Source: Aeromicrobium sp. Leaf245
GTDB taxonomy: Bacteria > Actinomycetota > Actinomycetes > Propionibacteriales > Nocardioidaceae
DNA length: 64,000 bases
Reading direction: 5' to 3'
Assembly: GCF_942548115.1 (NCBI RefSeq)
Contig: NZ_OW824151.1
Coordinates: 2,418,001 to 2,482,000, forward strand
The notes under the pieces are model-generated. The model saw nothing but the letters and a program-made list of their open reading frames with translations, ran no database searches and was not told the origin of the DNA. Below, piece by piece: positions 33,922 to 42,831 of the stretch. The number at the start of each line of letters is the position of its first letter. Positions within the stretch are counted from its first letter, which is position 1. Both the position numbers and the translations under genes were made by a program.

Positions 33922-34488
33922 CTAGGCCTGAGCGGCCTTGGCCTCGGCCTTCTTGGCCTTCTTGAACTGCCGGACCTTCTGCAGCGAGTCGGCGTCCACG
34001 ACGTCGGCGACCGAGCGGTAGCCCTTCTTGGCGTAGTCGCCCGAGGCCTTCGTCCAGCCACGCGGCTTCACGTCGAGCTGCTTGGCCAGCAGGGCGGTGA
34101 AGATCTTCGCCTTCTGCTCGCCGTAGCCCGGCAGGGCGGTGAGCCGCTTCATGAGCACCGGCGCGCTGCCGACGTCGGACCAGATGCGCGAGGCGTCGCC
34201 GTCGTACTCGTCGACCACGACCTTGGCGAGCGCCTGCACGCGCCCGGCCATGGACCGGCCGTAGCGGTGGATCGCCGGCGGGGTGGCGCAGAGGTCGGCG
34301 AAGGCGTCGGGCTCGGCGTCGGCGATGGCGGCGGGGTCGAGCGTGCCGAAGCGCTCGAGGATCTTGGCCGGCCCGCGGAACGCGTGCTCCATCGGGTACT
34401 GCTGGTCGAGCAGCATGCCCACGAGGAGCGCGAACGGGTCGTCGCTGAGCACGCGGTCGGCTGCTGGGTCCTGCGCGATCGTCACCAT
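33922..34488 (-). CDS. HhH-GPD-type base-excision DNA repair protein
   Basis: A 188-aa DNA-glycosylase-fold protein. DPFALLVGMLLDQQYPMEHAF opens the HhH-GPD domain. The helix-hairpin-helix appears as LMKRLTALPGYGEQKAKIFT with the GYGxxKA turn, followed by RGWTKASGDY. The C-terminal tail is Lys/Ala-rich (KKAKKAEAKAAQA). The usual catalytic Lys/Asp after the hairpin are not obvious and there is no Fe-S cysteine cluster, so substrate is uncertain. It lies 46 bp from the TetR gene upstream on the same strand. Confidence 0.88.
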   Translation of the reverse strand: MVTIAQDPAADRVLSDDPFALLVGMLLDQQYPMEHAFRGPAKILERFGTLDPAAIADAEPDAFADLCATPPAIHRYGRSMAGRVQALAKVVVDEYDGDASRIWSDVGSAPVLMKRLTALPGYGEQKAKIFTALLAKQLDVKPRGWTKASGDYAKKGYRSVADVVDADSLQKVRQFKKAKKAEAKAAQA

Positions 34489-34534
34489 GGACCCATCATC
34501 CCAGGTCGAGCGGACCGCGGCGGGGCGTGGCGGG

Positions 34535-35182
34535 TCAGATCGGTTCGGTGAGGGCGAGGAGCATCCGGGGCAGGGTCGTGCGCAGCGTGTCGATGTCGAC
34601 CGGACGGTCGTCGACGAGCGAGCTCAGCACCATGGCGTCCCACATGCCCATGAGGATCACGCTGACGTCCTTGACGTCGAGGGTGAGGCGCAGTCCCACC
34701 GCGTCGAGCGCGACGGTGAGGACGTCGGAGATGCCGTCGATGACCTCGTGCCACCAGCCGACGAACACGTCGCCGCCGACGTCGCCGCGCAGTCCGCGCG
34801 TCTGCAGCTCGAGATGGAGCAGGAACATGTCGAGGTCCGGCGGCTGCAGCAGCACGAAGCGCTCGAGGATCGCCCCGGCGGCTTCCTCCGGCTGCAGTCC
34901 CGCGAGCGTGGACGGCTCCGCCGCCTCGCGCAGGGTCTTCAGGATGGCCTCCTTCTCGCGCATGACCAGGGCGACGACGAGATCGTCCTTCGAGTCGAAG
35001 TTGGAGTAGAAGGCGCCGCGGGTGTAGCCGGCCTCCTCGCACAGCCGCTCCACCGAGACACCCTGCAGACCCTCGCGGACCAGGAGCGTGCGCGCGGCGT
35101 CGAGCAGGCGCTCGCGCGTGGCGGCGCGACGTCGGGACACGGGATCCGGGCTCGCGGCAGACGTGGTGGACACGACACTCAC
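34535..35182 (-). CDS. TetR-family transcriptional regulator
   Basis: A protein of about 215 aa. The N-terminal TetR HTH covers about residues 18-65 (TRERLLDAARTLLVREGLQG, VERLCEEAGYTRGAFYSNF, DSKDDLVVAL). A ligand-binding helical domain follows. Two GTG starts are possible (35182 and 35173), both without Shine-Dalgarno; the first abuts the operator, so the second is also credible. It is divergent from the MMPL transporter, with two tandem GATAC-N6-GTATC palindromes between them. It is most likely a local repressor of the efflux genes responding to their substrate. Confidence 0.88.
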   Translation of the reverse strand: MSVVSTTSAASPDPVSRRRAATRERLLDAARTLLVREGLQGVSVERLCEEAGYTRGAFYSNFDSKDDLVVALVMREKEAILKTLREAAEPSTLAGLQPEEAAGAILERFVLLQPPDLDMFLLHLELQTRGLRGDVGGDVFVGWWHEVIDGISDVLTVALDAVGLRLTLDVKDVSVILMGMWDAMVLSSLVDDRPVDIDTLRTTLPRMLLALTEPI

Positions 35183-35215
35183 GATACATTGCTGTATCGG
35201 ATACAGAAACGTATC
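35183..35215. promoter_or_regulatory. TetR operator: two overlapping-register GATAC-N6-GTATC palindromes
   Basis: GATAC (35183-35187)-N6-GTATC (35194-35198) and GATAC (35200-35204)-N6-GTATC (35211-35215) stand 17 bp apart; the inner halves also form GTATC-G-GATAC. The site covers the whole 42-bp gap between the tetR and MMPL starts, leaving little room for separate promoters. TetR dimer pairs commonly bind such arrays. Confidence 0.75.
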
Positions 35216-35224
35216 GTTGCTCTC

Positions 35225-38125
35225 ATGTCCACGTACCTCTACGAGCTGGGGCGCCGCTCGTTCGTCCACCACACGCGCGTCCTGCTCGCGTGGATCCTGG
35301 TGGTGATGATCGGCGCCGGCGCCGCGCTCACCCTCGGCGACGGCACGCGCGACGAGTTCGACATCCCCGGCTCGGAGGCCAACGACGCGTTCGCCGACCT
35401 CGGCCGCACCTTCCCCGAGCTGGCCGGCCTGTCCGCCTACGTCGTGGTCGTGGCGCCGGACGGCACCTCCATCGACTCCGAGCGGTCACGTGCCCTCGTG
35501 GGGCGGACCGTCTCCGACCTCGAGCGCGTCGACGGCGTCACCGACGTGACCTCGCCGTACGACGAGATGGCCCGCGACGCCTCGATCTCGAAGGACGACC
35601 GCGCGGCCCAGGTGCAGGTCCAGCTCTCCGGCGGCTTCGAGAACGTGACCGAGAAGCTGAAGACCGACCTGCAGGACACCGGCACCAGCCTGGAGGACGC
35701 CGGCTACACGGTCGCCTTCGGCGGTGACGCGTTCTCCAACACCGGCCCCAAGCTCTCGATCATCGAGATCATCGGCGTCGTCGTCGCGCTCTTCGTGCTC
35801 TACCGGATGTTCCGGTCGTGGCGTGCGGCGTTCCTGCCCATCATCACCGCCCTCGTGGGCGTGATCGTGTCGATGGAGCTCATCTGGACGGCCACGGGCT
35901 TCCTGTCGGTCTCGTCGACCGCTCCCCTCCTGGCGCTCATGATCGGGCTCGCCGTCGGCATCGACTACGCCCTGTTCATCCTGTCGCGGCACCGCGAGCT
36001 GATGAGCGAGGGCGTGCCCGCGGAGGAGGCGGCCGCCCGGTCCGTCGCCACCGCCGGCTCCGCCGTGGTCTTCGCCGGCGTGACCGTCATGATCGCGCTC
36101 GTGGGCCTCGCCGTGGCACGCATCCCCTTCCTCACCGTCATGGGCATCGGCGGGGCGCTGGCCGTGGCCGTCGCGGTCGCCGTGGCGCTCACCCTGCTCC
36201 CCGCGCTGCTCGGCCGCGCCGGCGACCGCCTCAAGGCGAAGGAGGGCGAGCGTCCCCCGGGCGGGTTCTCCCGACGCTGGGTCCTGCTGACCACCAAGTT
36301 CCCGGCCGTGGCCATGGTGCTCGTGGTCGGCATCCTCGCCATCGCCACCCTGCCCGTGAAGGACCTGCAGCTGGCCCTGCCCGACAACGGCACCGAGCCG
36401 GTCGGCACGCCGCAGCGCGACTCCTACGACCTGGTCGACGAGTACTTCGGGCCGGGGTACAACGGGCCGCTGCTCGTGACCCTCGACGTCATCACCTCGC
36501 GCGACCCGCTCGGCGTCGTGGCCGACGTCGAGAAGGACCTGCGCGCCACGCCGGGCGTCGAGCAGATCGGCCTGGCCACGCCCAACCGGACCGCCGACAC
36601 CGCCGTGGTGCAGGTGATCCCGTCGACCGGACCGGCCGACGCCGCCACGGCGGACCTCGTGGACCGCATCCGTGCGGAGGCGCCGCGCTGGGAGAAGGAG
36701 CACGGCGTCGACGTCGCCGTCACCGGTCTGACCGCCGTCGGCATCGACGTCTCCGAGCGCCTGCAGGGTGCGCTGCTGCCCTTCGGCTTCCTCGTGGTGG
36801 GTCTGTCGGTGCTGCTCCTCATGGTGGTGTTCCGCTCGGTCCTCGTGCCGGTCAAGGCGACCTTGGGCTTCATCCTGTCCACCGGTGCAGCGTTCGGGGC
36901 CGTGGTCGCGGTGTTCCAGTGGGGCTGGTTCGCCGACCTGGTGCACCTCGACCAGACCGGTCCGCTCATCTCCTTCCTGCCGATCCTGCTGATGGCGGTG
37001 CTGTTCGGCCTGTCCATGGACTACGAGGTCTTCCTCATGTCGCGCATGAAGGAGGAGTACGTGCGCACCGGCGACGCCGACCGCGCGATCATCGACGGCT
37101 TCGTGGGCAGCTCACGTGTGGTCACGGCCGCGGCGGTGATCATGCTGGCCGTGTTCGCCGCCTTCGTGCCCGAGGGCGACGTGAACATCAAGCCGATCGC
37201 GTTCGCGCTGGCCATCGGTGTGTTCGCCGACGCCTTCCTCGTGCGCATGCTCTTCGCCCCGGCGGTCATGCGCTACGCCGGCGACCGGGCGTGGTGGATG
37301 CCTGCGCGGCTCGCGAAGGTCCTCCCCCACGTCGACGTCGAGGGCGAGGCCCTGCACCGCAGGGTCGAGCTGGAGTCCTGGCCTCGTCGCGACTCCACCG
37401 CGGCCGTCTCCGCTGCCGGGCTGACGCTGCAGACGCCGGAAGGCTTCGTCTACAACGACGTCACCCTCGAGGTGCCCGCCGGCGACTGGTTGGTCGTGCA
37501 CGGCCCCAGCGGCAGCGGCAAGACCGCCCTGCTGCTCACGATCGCGGGCCGCATGGCCTTCGATGAGGGCCGGCTGCGCGTGGCCGGGCACCTGCTCCCG
37601 CAGGAGTCGCCGGCCGTCCGCGAGGCCGTGGCCCTCGCCGAGTTCCGCGACGTGAACGACCTCGACCCCAACCTGACCGTGGACCAGCACATCGCCGAGC
37701 GGCTCTCCATCCGCACGTTCGGGCTGTGGGTCTCGCGGTCGAAGGTGACACCCGTGCGGAACTCGATGAACCGCGCGCTGGAGGCGGCCCACGACGAGGC
37801 GGGCCTGCCCTTCCAGGAGGTGGCCGGCACGAGGCTGGTGTCCGAGCTGACCCGCCTGGAGCGCAAGACGCTCGGGGTCGTGCTGGCGCTGCTGGCCGAC
37901 CCGCAGGTCGTGGTCGTCGACGACGCCGACGACCTGCGCGCCACCGAGCACATCGACCTGCTGTGGTCCACGCTCGCCCAGCTCCTGGAGCACCGGTCGA
38001 CCGCGCTCGTCGCGGGCGTCCAGGCCGCATCGTCCGCCCCGGCCCAGAACTCCTCGACACCGTCCCCGCGGCTCCACCTGCTGGAGCTCGACACCCGTCG
38101 CACCCTCGATGAGCTGATGATCTGA
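35225..38125 (+). CDS. MMPL/RND transporter fused to a degenerate ABC-type ATPase domain
   Basis: A 966-aa fusion. Residues 1 to about 700 are an MMPL exporter: one N-terminal span, a porter domain (PGSEANDAFADLGRTFPEL), a bundle of spans with GLAVGIDYALFILSRHRE, a second porter domain (PLLVTLDVITSRDPLG) and spans with LFGLSMDYEVFLMSRMKEEY. Residues about 715-960 form an ABC-like cassette with Walker A VHGPSGSGKTALLL near 758. The signature motif is not LSGGQ (it reads SELTRLERKT), and Walker B is VVVVDDADDL, Asp replacing the catalytic Glu. ATP hydrolysis is therefore doubtful. The ATG at 35225 lies 10 bp after the operator without Shine-Dalgarno. The stop overlaps the next gene's ATG. Confidence 0.88.
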   Translation: MSTYLYELGRRSFVHHTRVLLAWILVVMIGAGAALTLGDGTRDEFDIPGSEANDAFADLGRTFPELAGLSAYVVVVAPDGTSIDSERSRALVGRTVSDLERVDGVTDVTSPYDEMARDASISKDDRAAQVQVQLSGGFENVTEKLKTDLQDTGTSLEDAGYTVAFGGDAFSNTGPKLSIIEIIGVVVALFVLYRMFRSWRAAFLPIITALVGVIVSMELIWTATGFLSVSSTAPLLALMIGLAVGIDYALFILSRHRELMSEGVPAEEAAARSVATAGSAVVFAGVTVMIALVGLAVARIPFLTVMGIGGALAVAVAVAVALTLLPALLGRAGDRLKAKEGERPPGGFSRRWVLLTTKFPAVAMVLVVGILAIATLPVKDLQLALPDNGTEPVGTPQRDSYDLVDEYFGPGYNGPLLVTLDVITSRDPLGVVADVEKDLRATPGVEQIGLATPNRTADTAVVQVIPSTGPADAATADLVDRIRAEAPRWEKEHGVDVAVTGLTAVGIDVSERLQGALLPFGFLVVGLSVLLLMVVFRSVLVPVKATLGFILSTGAAFGAVVAVFQWGWFADLVHLDQTGPLISFLPILLMAVLFGLSMDYEVFLMSRMKEEYVRTGDADRAIIDGFVGSSRVVTAAAVIMLAVFAAFVPEGDVNIKPIAFALAIGVFADAFLVRMLFAPAVMRYAGDRAWWMPARLAKVLPHVDVEGEALHRRVELESWPRRDSTAAVSAAGLTLQTPEGFVYNDVTLEVPAGDWLVVHGPSGSGKTALLLTIAGRMAFDEGRLRVAGHLLPQESPAVREAVALAEFRDVNDLDPNLTVDQHIAERLSIRTFGLWVSRSKVTPVRNSMNRALEAAHDEAGLPFQEVAGTRLVSELTRLERKTLGVVLALLADPQVVVVDDADDLRATEHIDLLWSTLAQLLEHRSTALVAGVQAASSAPAQNSSTPSPRLHLLELDTRRTLDELMI

Positions 38126-40203
38126 TGTTCCCCTCCCCGTCCCTGCCCTGGTTCGAGCTCGCGCGGTTCCGCCGCAGCCGGATCACCCGCGCCGCCGTGC
38201 TCGCGGTGGCGATCGTGCCGCTGTTCTACGGCGCCCTCTACATCTGGGCCAACCTCGACCCCACCGGTCGGCTCGACAACGTCCAGGCCGCCGTCGTCAA
38301 CGAGGACGAGATGATCGAGGTGGCCGGTCAGGACGGTGAGAAGCAGCCCGTCGCCGTCGGCCGCGAGCTGGCCGCGAACCTCATCGGTGACGACTCGAGG
38401 AACAACTACGACTGGCTGCTCACCGACGCGGCCGACGCCCGGGCCGGGCTGGCGGACGGCACGTACAAGGCCGTGCTGACCATCCCGAAGGACCTGTCGA
38501 AGGCGGCCACCTCCACGAGCGGGGACCCGTCCGCGGCGGTGCAGGGTCGGCTCGACCTCAAGACCAACGACGCCGTGAACTTCGTCAACGGCCAGATCGC
38601 CGACCGCATCCTCGACGCCGCCAAGTCGTCGCTCAACGCCCAGGTGACCGAGACGTACCTCGGCAACCTCTACCTCGGGTTCACCGACATCAAGGCGTCC
38701 CTGGAGGAGGCCGCCGACGGCGCCGGGCAGCTGGCCGACGGCGCCGGAGAGCTGACCGACGGCGCGAACCAGCTGAGCGACGGCACGGCACAGCTGGCCG
38801 ACGGGGCCACGACGCTGGCGGACGGCACGCGTCGGCTCGCCACCGGGGCGAACCAGCTGGACGACGGCGTCGGACAGCTGGCGGGCGGTCTCGGAGAGCT
38901 CGAGGACCGCACGGCTCCCCTGCCCGGCCAGACCGAACGGCTCGCCGACGGTGCCGAGCAGGTGGCCACCGGCGTCGCCGGGTTCGACCGGATCGTGCAG
39001 CAGGTGGCGGGTGCCATCTCCGGCAGCACCGACGAGATCGACCAGCGCCTCGGGACGCTGGAGCAGAGCCTGCGCGACGCGGCCACCACGTGCCGCGAGA
39101 GCGGTGCACCCGCCGCGCAGTGCTCGGACCTCGACGCCGCGGCCGACTCCGCCGCCACGGCGCGCACCCAGCTCGACGGACTCGTCGGGCAGGCAGGGAC
39201 GATCGGGGAGCAGTCGGCGGCACTGAGCCGGGGCGCTCGCCAGGTGGCCGACGGCAACCGCGAGCTCGCCGACAACGTTCCTGCCCTCGTCGGGGCGATC
39301 GGTGACGCCGCCGACGGCGCCGACCGACTTCGCTCCGGCACCTCCCAGCTGGCCGACGGCGCCGACGATGCCGCCACCGGTGCCGATCGCCTGGCCGACG
39401 GAGCCGGCCAGCTCACCGACGGGGCCAACCAGCTGGCCGACGGCGCGGGCGCGCTGCGCGACGGTGCACTGGAGCTGCAGTCGGGGCTCAGCGACGGCAG
39501 CGAGCAGGTCCCGGACTACACCGAGGACGAGCGCGACCAGCTGGCCAAGACCGCGGCCACGCCGGTGACCGACGCAGCTGACCGTCTGAACAAGGTCTCG
39601 TCCTACGGCGAGGGACTCGCGCCCTACTTCATGGCCCTGGCGCTGTGGGTCGGTGCGATGTCGATCTACCTGCTCCTGCGGCCGCTCTCGGCGCGTGCCG
39701 TCGCCTCGGCCGCCGGCAGCGTGCGCACGGCCCTGGCCGGGTTCGTGCCCGGCGCCGCGCTGTCGCTCGTGCAGGCCGTGCTGCTGGTGGGCGTGCTGCT
39801 CGGGGTCGTCGGCGTCGGGGCCTCGCAGCCGTGGCTCCTGCTCGGTCTCGCCGTGCTCACCGGTCTGGTCTTCACGGCCATCAACCAGACGTTCATCGCC
39901 TGGTTCGGCGGGGCTGGACGATTCCTCGCGATCGTCTTCGTCTGCCTGCAGCTCACGGCCGCGGGCGGCACGTACCCGATCGAGACCTCACCGTCGTTCT
40001 TCGGGTTCCTGCACTCCTTGCTCCCGATGACCTATGCGGTCCACGGGATCCGGGCGGCCACCGCCGGTGGGACGCAGGGCGTCGCGTTCGACGCGTTCGT
40101 CCTCGTGGTCTTCGCACTGCTGGCCCTGGGTGCCACGGCGCTGGCGGCGAGGCGGCGGCAGCGGGTCTCGATCACGAGACTGCACCCGACCCTGCAGGTC
40201 TGA
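38125..40203 (+). CDS. YhgE/Pip-family ABC-2-type membrane protein
   Basis: A 692-aa membrane protein. One N-terminal span (VLAVAIVPLFYGALYIWAN) precedes an extracellular domain (NVQAAVVNEDEMIEV) typical of YhgE/Pip. A long periodic region (about 195-470) is dominated by QLADGA-like heptads, predicted as an extracellular coiled coil. Five to six C-terminal spans follow (YFMALALWVGAMSIYLLL onward). The family forms the membrane part of ABC-2-type exporters and phage-infection-protein-like channels. It overlaps the MMPL-ABC gene by one base (TGATG), so it may pair with that cassette. The substrate is unknown; lipids or cell-wall polymers are plausible. Confidence 0.88.
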   Translation: MFPSPSLPWFELARFRRSRITRAAVLAVAIVPLFYGALYIWANLDPTGRLDNVQAAVVNEDEMIEVAGQDGEKQPVAVGRELAANLIGDDSRNNYDWLLTDAADARAGLADGTYKAVLTIPKDLSKAATSTSGDPSAAVQGRLDLKTNDAVNFVNGQIADRILDAAKSSLNAQVTETYLGNLYLGFTDIKASLEEAADGAGQLADGAGELTDGANQLSDGTAQLADGATTLADGTRRLATGANQLDDGVGQLAGGLGELEDRTAPLPGQTERLADGAEQVATGVAGFDRIVQQVAGAISGSTDEIDQRLGTLEQSLRDAATTCRESGAPAAQCSDLDAAADSAATARTQLDGLVGQAGTIGEQSAALSRGARQVADGNRELADNVPALVGAIGDAADGADRLRSGTSQLADGADDAATGADRLADGAGQLTDGANQLADGAGALRDGALELQSGLSDGSEQVPDYTEDERDQLAKTAATPVTDAADRLNKVSSYGEGLAPYFMALALWVGAMSIYLLLRPLSARAVASAAGSVRTALAGFVPGAALSLVQAVLLVGVLLGVVGVGASQPWLLLGLAVLTGLVFTAINQTFIAWFGGAGRFLAIVFVCLQLTAAGGTYPIETSPSFFGFLHSLLPMTYAVHGIRAATAGGTQGVAFDAFVLVVFALLALGATALAARRRQRVSITRLHPTLQV

Positions 40204-40225
40204 CCGGTCTGCGAGGCACGGTGAT

Positions 40226-40263
40226 CTCAGCCGCGCACGGGTTGCGACCCGTGCGCGGCTGAG
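40226..40263. terminator. Bidirectional hairpin between the Pip gene and miaB
   Basis: A perfect 17-bp stem (40226-40242 with 40247-40263) closed by TGCG lies between two convergent genes. It should terminate the efflux operon and possibly miaB. Confidence 0.85.
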
Positions 40264-40279
40264 GTCTTCGTGCGCCGTG

Positions 40280-40309
40280 CGAGATTCCCAGGTCGACCTG
40301 GAAATCTCG
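40280..40309. repeat. 30-bp near-perfect palindrome
   Basis: CGAGATT-C-CCAGGTC / GACCTGG-A-AATCTCG: 14 of 15 positions pair, with no loop. It follows the terminator directly and precedes the miaB stop by 21 bp. It may be a second terminator for miaB or a dispersed palindromic element. Confidence 0.6.
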
Positions 40310-40330
40310 GGGCGGGAGTGCCGGGAGGGG

Positions 40331-41839
40331 TCAGCGGGCGCAGGCGGGTGCGTCGGCGACCGGGAGCGGGGCCGGTACGCCCACGGCGGGCATGCCGAGG
40401 GAGACGGCGGGGCGCACCTCGGTGCGACCCTGACGGGCCTCCCACGCGTCGCCCGCGCGCGTGCGCCGGTACGACACCGGCTCGGCGTCGCTGACGAGGT
40501 GGTGCGGGGCGGCGTGCGTGACCGTGACCTCCACCAGGTCGCCGGGGCGCACGGCGTGGTCGCCGGGGACGAAGTGCACGAGGCGGTTGTCGCGCGCGCG
40601 GCCGGTGAGGCGCTTGGTCTCGTGGTCCTTGCGGCCACCGGCGGCGCTGTGGTCGGAGACGAGGAGCTCGACGGTGCGACCCTCGAGCCGTTGATTCTCC
40701 GCCCACGACGTCTCCTCGACGAGGGCCGCCAGGCGCATGTACCGCTCCTGCACGACTTCCTTCGGCAGCTGGTCGGGCAGCATCGCCGCGGGCGTGCCGG
40801 GGCGCTGGGAGTACTGGAACGTGAAGGCGCTGGAGAACCGGGCCTGACGGACGACGTCGAGCGTGTGCTGGAAGTCCTCCTCCGTCTCGCCGGGGAAGCC
40901 GACGATGATGTCGGTCGTGATCGCGGCCTCGGGCATCGCCTCACGGACCCGGTCGAGGATGCCGAGGTACTTCTCCTGGCGGTAGGAGCGACGCATCGCC
41001 TTGAGGACGCGGTCCGAGCCGGACTGCAGCGGCATGTGCAGCTGCGGCATCACGTTGGGCGTCTCGGCCATGGCGGCGATGACGTCGTCGGTGAAGTCCT
41101 TCGGGTGCGGGCTGGTGAAGCGCACGCGCTCGAGGCCCTCGATCTCGCCGCACGCGCGCAGCAGCTTGGCGAAGGCCTGGCGGTCGCCGAACTCGACGCC
41201 GTAGGCGTTCACGTTCTGGCCCAGCAGCGTCACCTCGACGACACCGTCGTCGACCAGCGCCTGCACCTCGGCGAGGATGTCGCCGGGCCGACGGTCCTTC
41301 TCCTTGCCGCGCAGGGCGGGGACGATGCAGAACGTGCACGTGTTGTTGCACCCGACGCTGATCGAGACCCAGGCGGCGAACACGGAGTCCCGCTTGGTCG
41401 GCAGCGTGGACGGGAAGACCTCGAGCGACTCGAGGATCTCGACCTGGGACTCCTCCTGCACGCGTGCGCGCTCGAGCAGCACCGGGAGCGACCCGATGTT
41501 GTGGGTGCCGAACACGACGTCGACCCACGGCGCCTTGTCGGTGATGGTGGTGCGGTCCTTCTGCGCCAGGCAGCCTCCGACCGCCACCTGCATGCCGGGG
41601 TTCTTGGCCTTGAGGCTCGCGGCGTGCCCGAGGTTGCCGTAGAGCTTGTTGTCGGCGTTCTCGCGCACGGCGCAGGTGTTGAAGACCAGGAGGTCCGGGA
41701 TGCCCGCTCCGTCACCGGCCTTCTCGTAGCCCGCCGTCTCCAGCAGGCCCGACAGCCGCTCGCTGTCGTGCACGTTCATCTGGCACCCGTAGGTGCGCAC
41801 CTCGTAGGTCTTCGCCCCTGGCGACGTCGCTGCAGTCAT
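40331..41839 (-). CDS. miaB: tRNA-2-methylthio-N6-dimethylallyladenosine synthase
   Basis: A 502-aa radical-SAM methylthiotransferase acting on i6A37 of tRNA, the product of MiaA. The N-terminal UPF0004 domain has three Fe-S cysteines ([32 protein letters not shown]). The radical SAM cluster is [13 protein letters not shown] near residue 165. A TRAM domain near 375-445 is followed by an unusual 50-residue C-terminal tail. The length is at the upper end of the family. It is convergent with the efflux operon; upstream (41840-41939) is a short divergent region with a small membrane-protein gene. Confidence 0.95.
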   Translation of the reverse strand: MTAATSPGAKTYEVRTYGCQMNVHDSERLSGLLETAGYEKAGDGAGIPDLLVFNTCAVRENADNKLYGNLGHAASLKAKNPGMQVAVGGCLAQKDRTTITDKAPWVDVVFGTHNIGSLPVLLERARVQEESQVEILESLEVFPSTLPTKRDSVFAAWVSISVGCNNTCTFCIVPALRGKEKDRRPGDILAEVQALVDDGVVEVTLLGQNVNAYGVEFGDRQAFAKLLRACGEIEGLERVRFTSPHPKDFTDDVIAAMAETPNVMPQLHMPLQSGSDRVLKAMRRSYRQEKYLGILDRVREAMPEAAITTDIIVGFPGETEEDFQHTLDVVRQARFSSAFTFQYSQRPGTPAAMLPDQLPKEVVQERYMRLAALVEETSWAENQRLEGRTVELLVSDHSAAGGRKDHETKRLTGRARDNRLVHFVPGDHAVRPGDLVEVTVTHAAPHHLVSDAEPVSYRRTRAGDAWEARQGRTEVRPAVSLGMPAVGVPAPLPVADAPACAR

Positions 41840-41939
41840 GACCGCACGAGTCTACGCGGCGGGCACCGCGCCTCGTCCCGCACCGAGCCGTCCCGTGCGT
41901 TCGGCGGAACGACCGGCGCATCTGCGGCACCATGGCGCC

Positions 41940-42251
41940 ATGGGTCGTCTCAAGCGTCTGCTGCTCGTCGCTGCAGCACTGGCCGGCGCCGGATTCGTCG
42001 TGGTGGCGGTCGGGCAGAGCTCGTCCGACGCCGACGAGGCCGAGCCGCTCGGCTGGTACGCCTACCCGCCCTCCGGCACCGAGACGACGAACGACGAGGC
42101 GTCGGCCGCCTACTCCTCGAGACTGCAGACCACCGTCGACGACGAGCCACGCCTCGGTGCCGTCACCCTGGTCGGGTTCGGCCTCGTCGGCCTCTCGTTC
42201 CTCATGACCGCCGGCATCGTCGGCACGTGGGCCGCCCGGAAGCGTGAGTAG
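41940..42251 (+). CDS. Small two-span membrane protein
   Basis: A 103-aa protein with a first hydrophobic segment at about 6-24 (LLLVAAALAGAGFVVVAV) and a second at about 75-97 (LVGFGLVGLSFLMTAGIVGTW). The acidic loop between them (SSSDADEAEPLGWYAYPPSG) is probably extracytoplasmic. There is no clear Shine-Dalgarno, so it may be leaderless. No family was recognised. It is divergent from miaB. Confidence 0.65.
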   Translation: MGRLKRLLLVAAALAGAGFVVVAVGQSSSDADEAEPLGWYAYPPSGTETTNDEASAAYSSRLQTTVDDEPRLGAVTLVGFGLVGLSFLMTAGIVGTWAARKRE

Positions 42252-42331
42252 TCGTCCGCGGTTTCAAACCCGCGGCCTGGTCGATGCCGTGAGAGCACCC
42301 CACCGAACCAGCCCATCAGCCGGGGCCGCCG

Positions 42332-42754
42332 TCAGGCTGCAGGGGCAGTGATCTCCAGGGCGATGCCGTCGGGGTCGCGGAACTCCAGGATCAGCTGGCC
42401 GCCGAGGTCCTTGACGTCCTCGTGATCGATGCCGAGGTCGTCGAGCACCGCGACGGCGTCGTCGAGGGCGGCGCGGTCCGCGACGGCGAAGCTGAGGTGG
42501 TCGAGGCCGGTGCGGTCCTCGTCGAAGGAGTCGTGCCCCGGAGCCACGGGACGCAGGCCGAGGAGACCGCCGGGGAACTGGTAGATCACGCCGCCGAAGA
42601 GGAACGCCAGCTGCTCGCGGGTCTCCTCGTCCGGGTTCTCCGGGAGCTCGAACGCCACGTCGAAGCCGAAGACGGAGTCGTAGAAGCGGCGCGAGGCGTC
42701 GATGTCGCGGACGGTCAGGCGGACGTGGGCGTAGTCGGTGGCGGCGATCGGCAC
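42332..42754 (-). CDS. VOC family (glyoxalase/dioxygenase-like) protein
   Basis: A 140-aa protein with two beta-alpha-beta-beta-beta VOC modules: HVRLTVRDIDASRRFYDSVF at the start and HLSFAVADRAALDDAVAVLD near residue 80. Metal-ligand candidates are His14, His80 and Glu in ILEFRDPDGIALEI near 128. The GTG at 42754 has GAGGAG six bases upstream. The substrate is unknown: glyoxalase, extradiol and resistance proteins share this fold. It follows the DUF305 gene on the same strand (77-bp gap). Confidence 0.87.
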   Translation of the reverse strand: MPIAATDYAHVRLTVRDIDASRRFYDSVFGFDVAFELPENPDEETREQLAFLFGGVIYQFPGGLLGLRPVAPGHDSFDEDRTGLDHLSFAVADRAALDDAVAVLDDLGIDHEDVKDLGGQLILEFRDPDGIALEITAPAA

Positions 42755-42831
42755 GGGGTCTCCTCGGGTGCGGTGGGGTGTGCCTCCACGCTCACACGTC
42801 CCCTGCTCCCTCGCAGGCCGAGTCGACCCGC

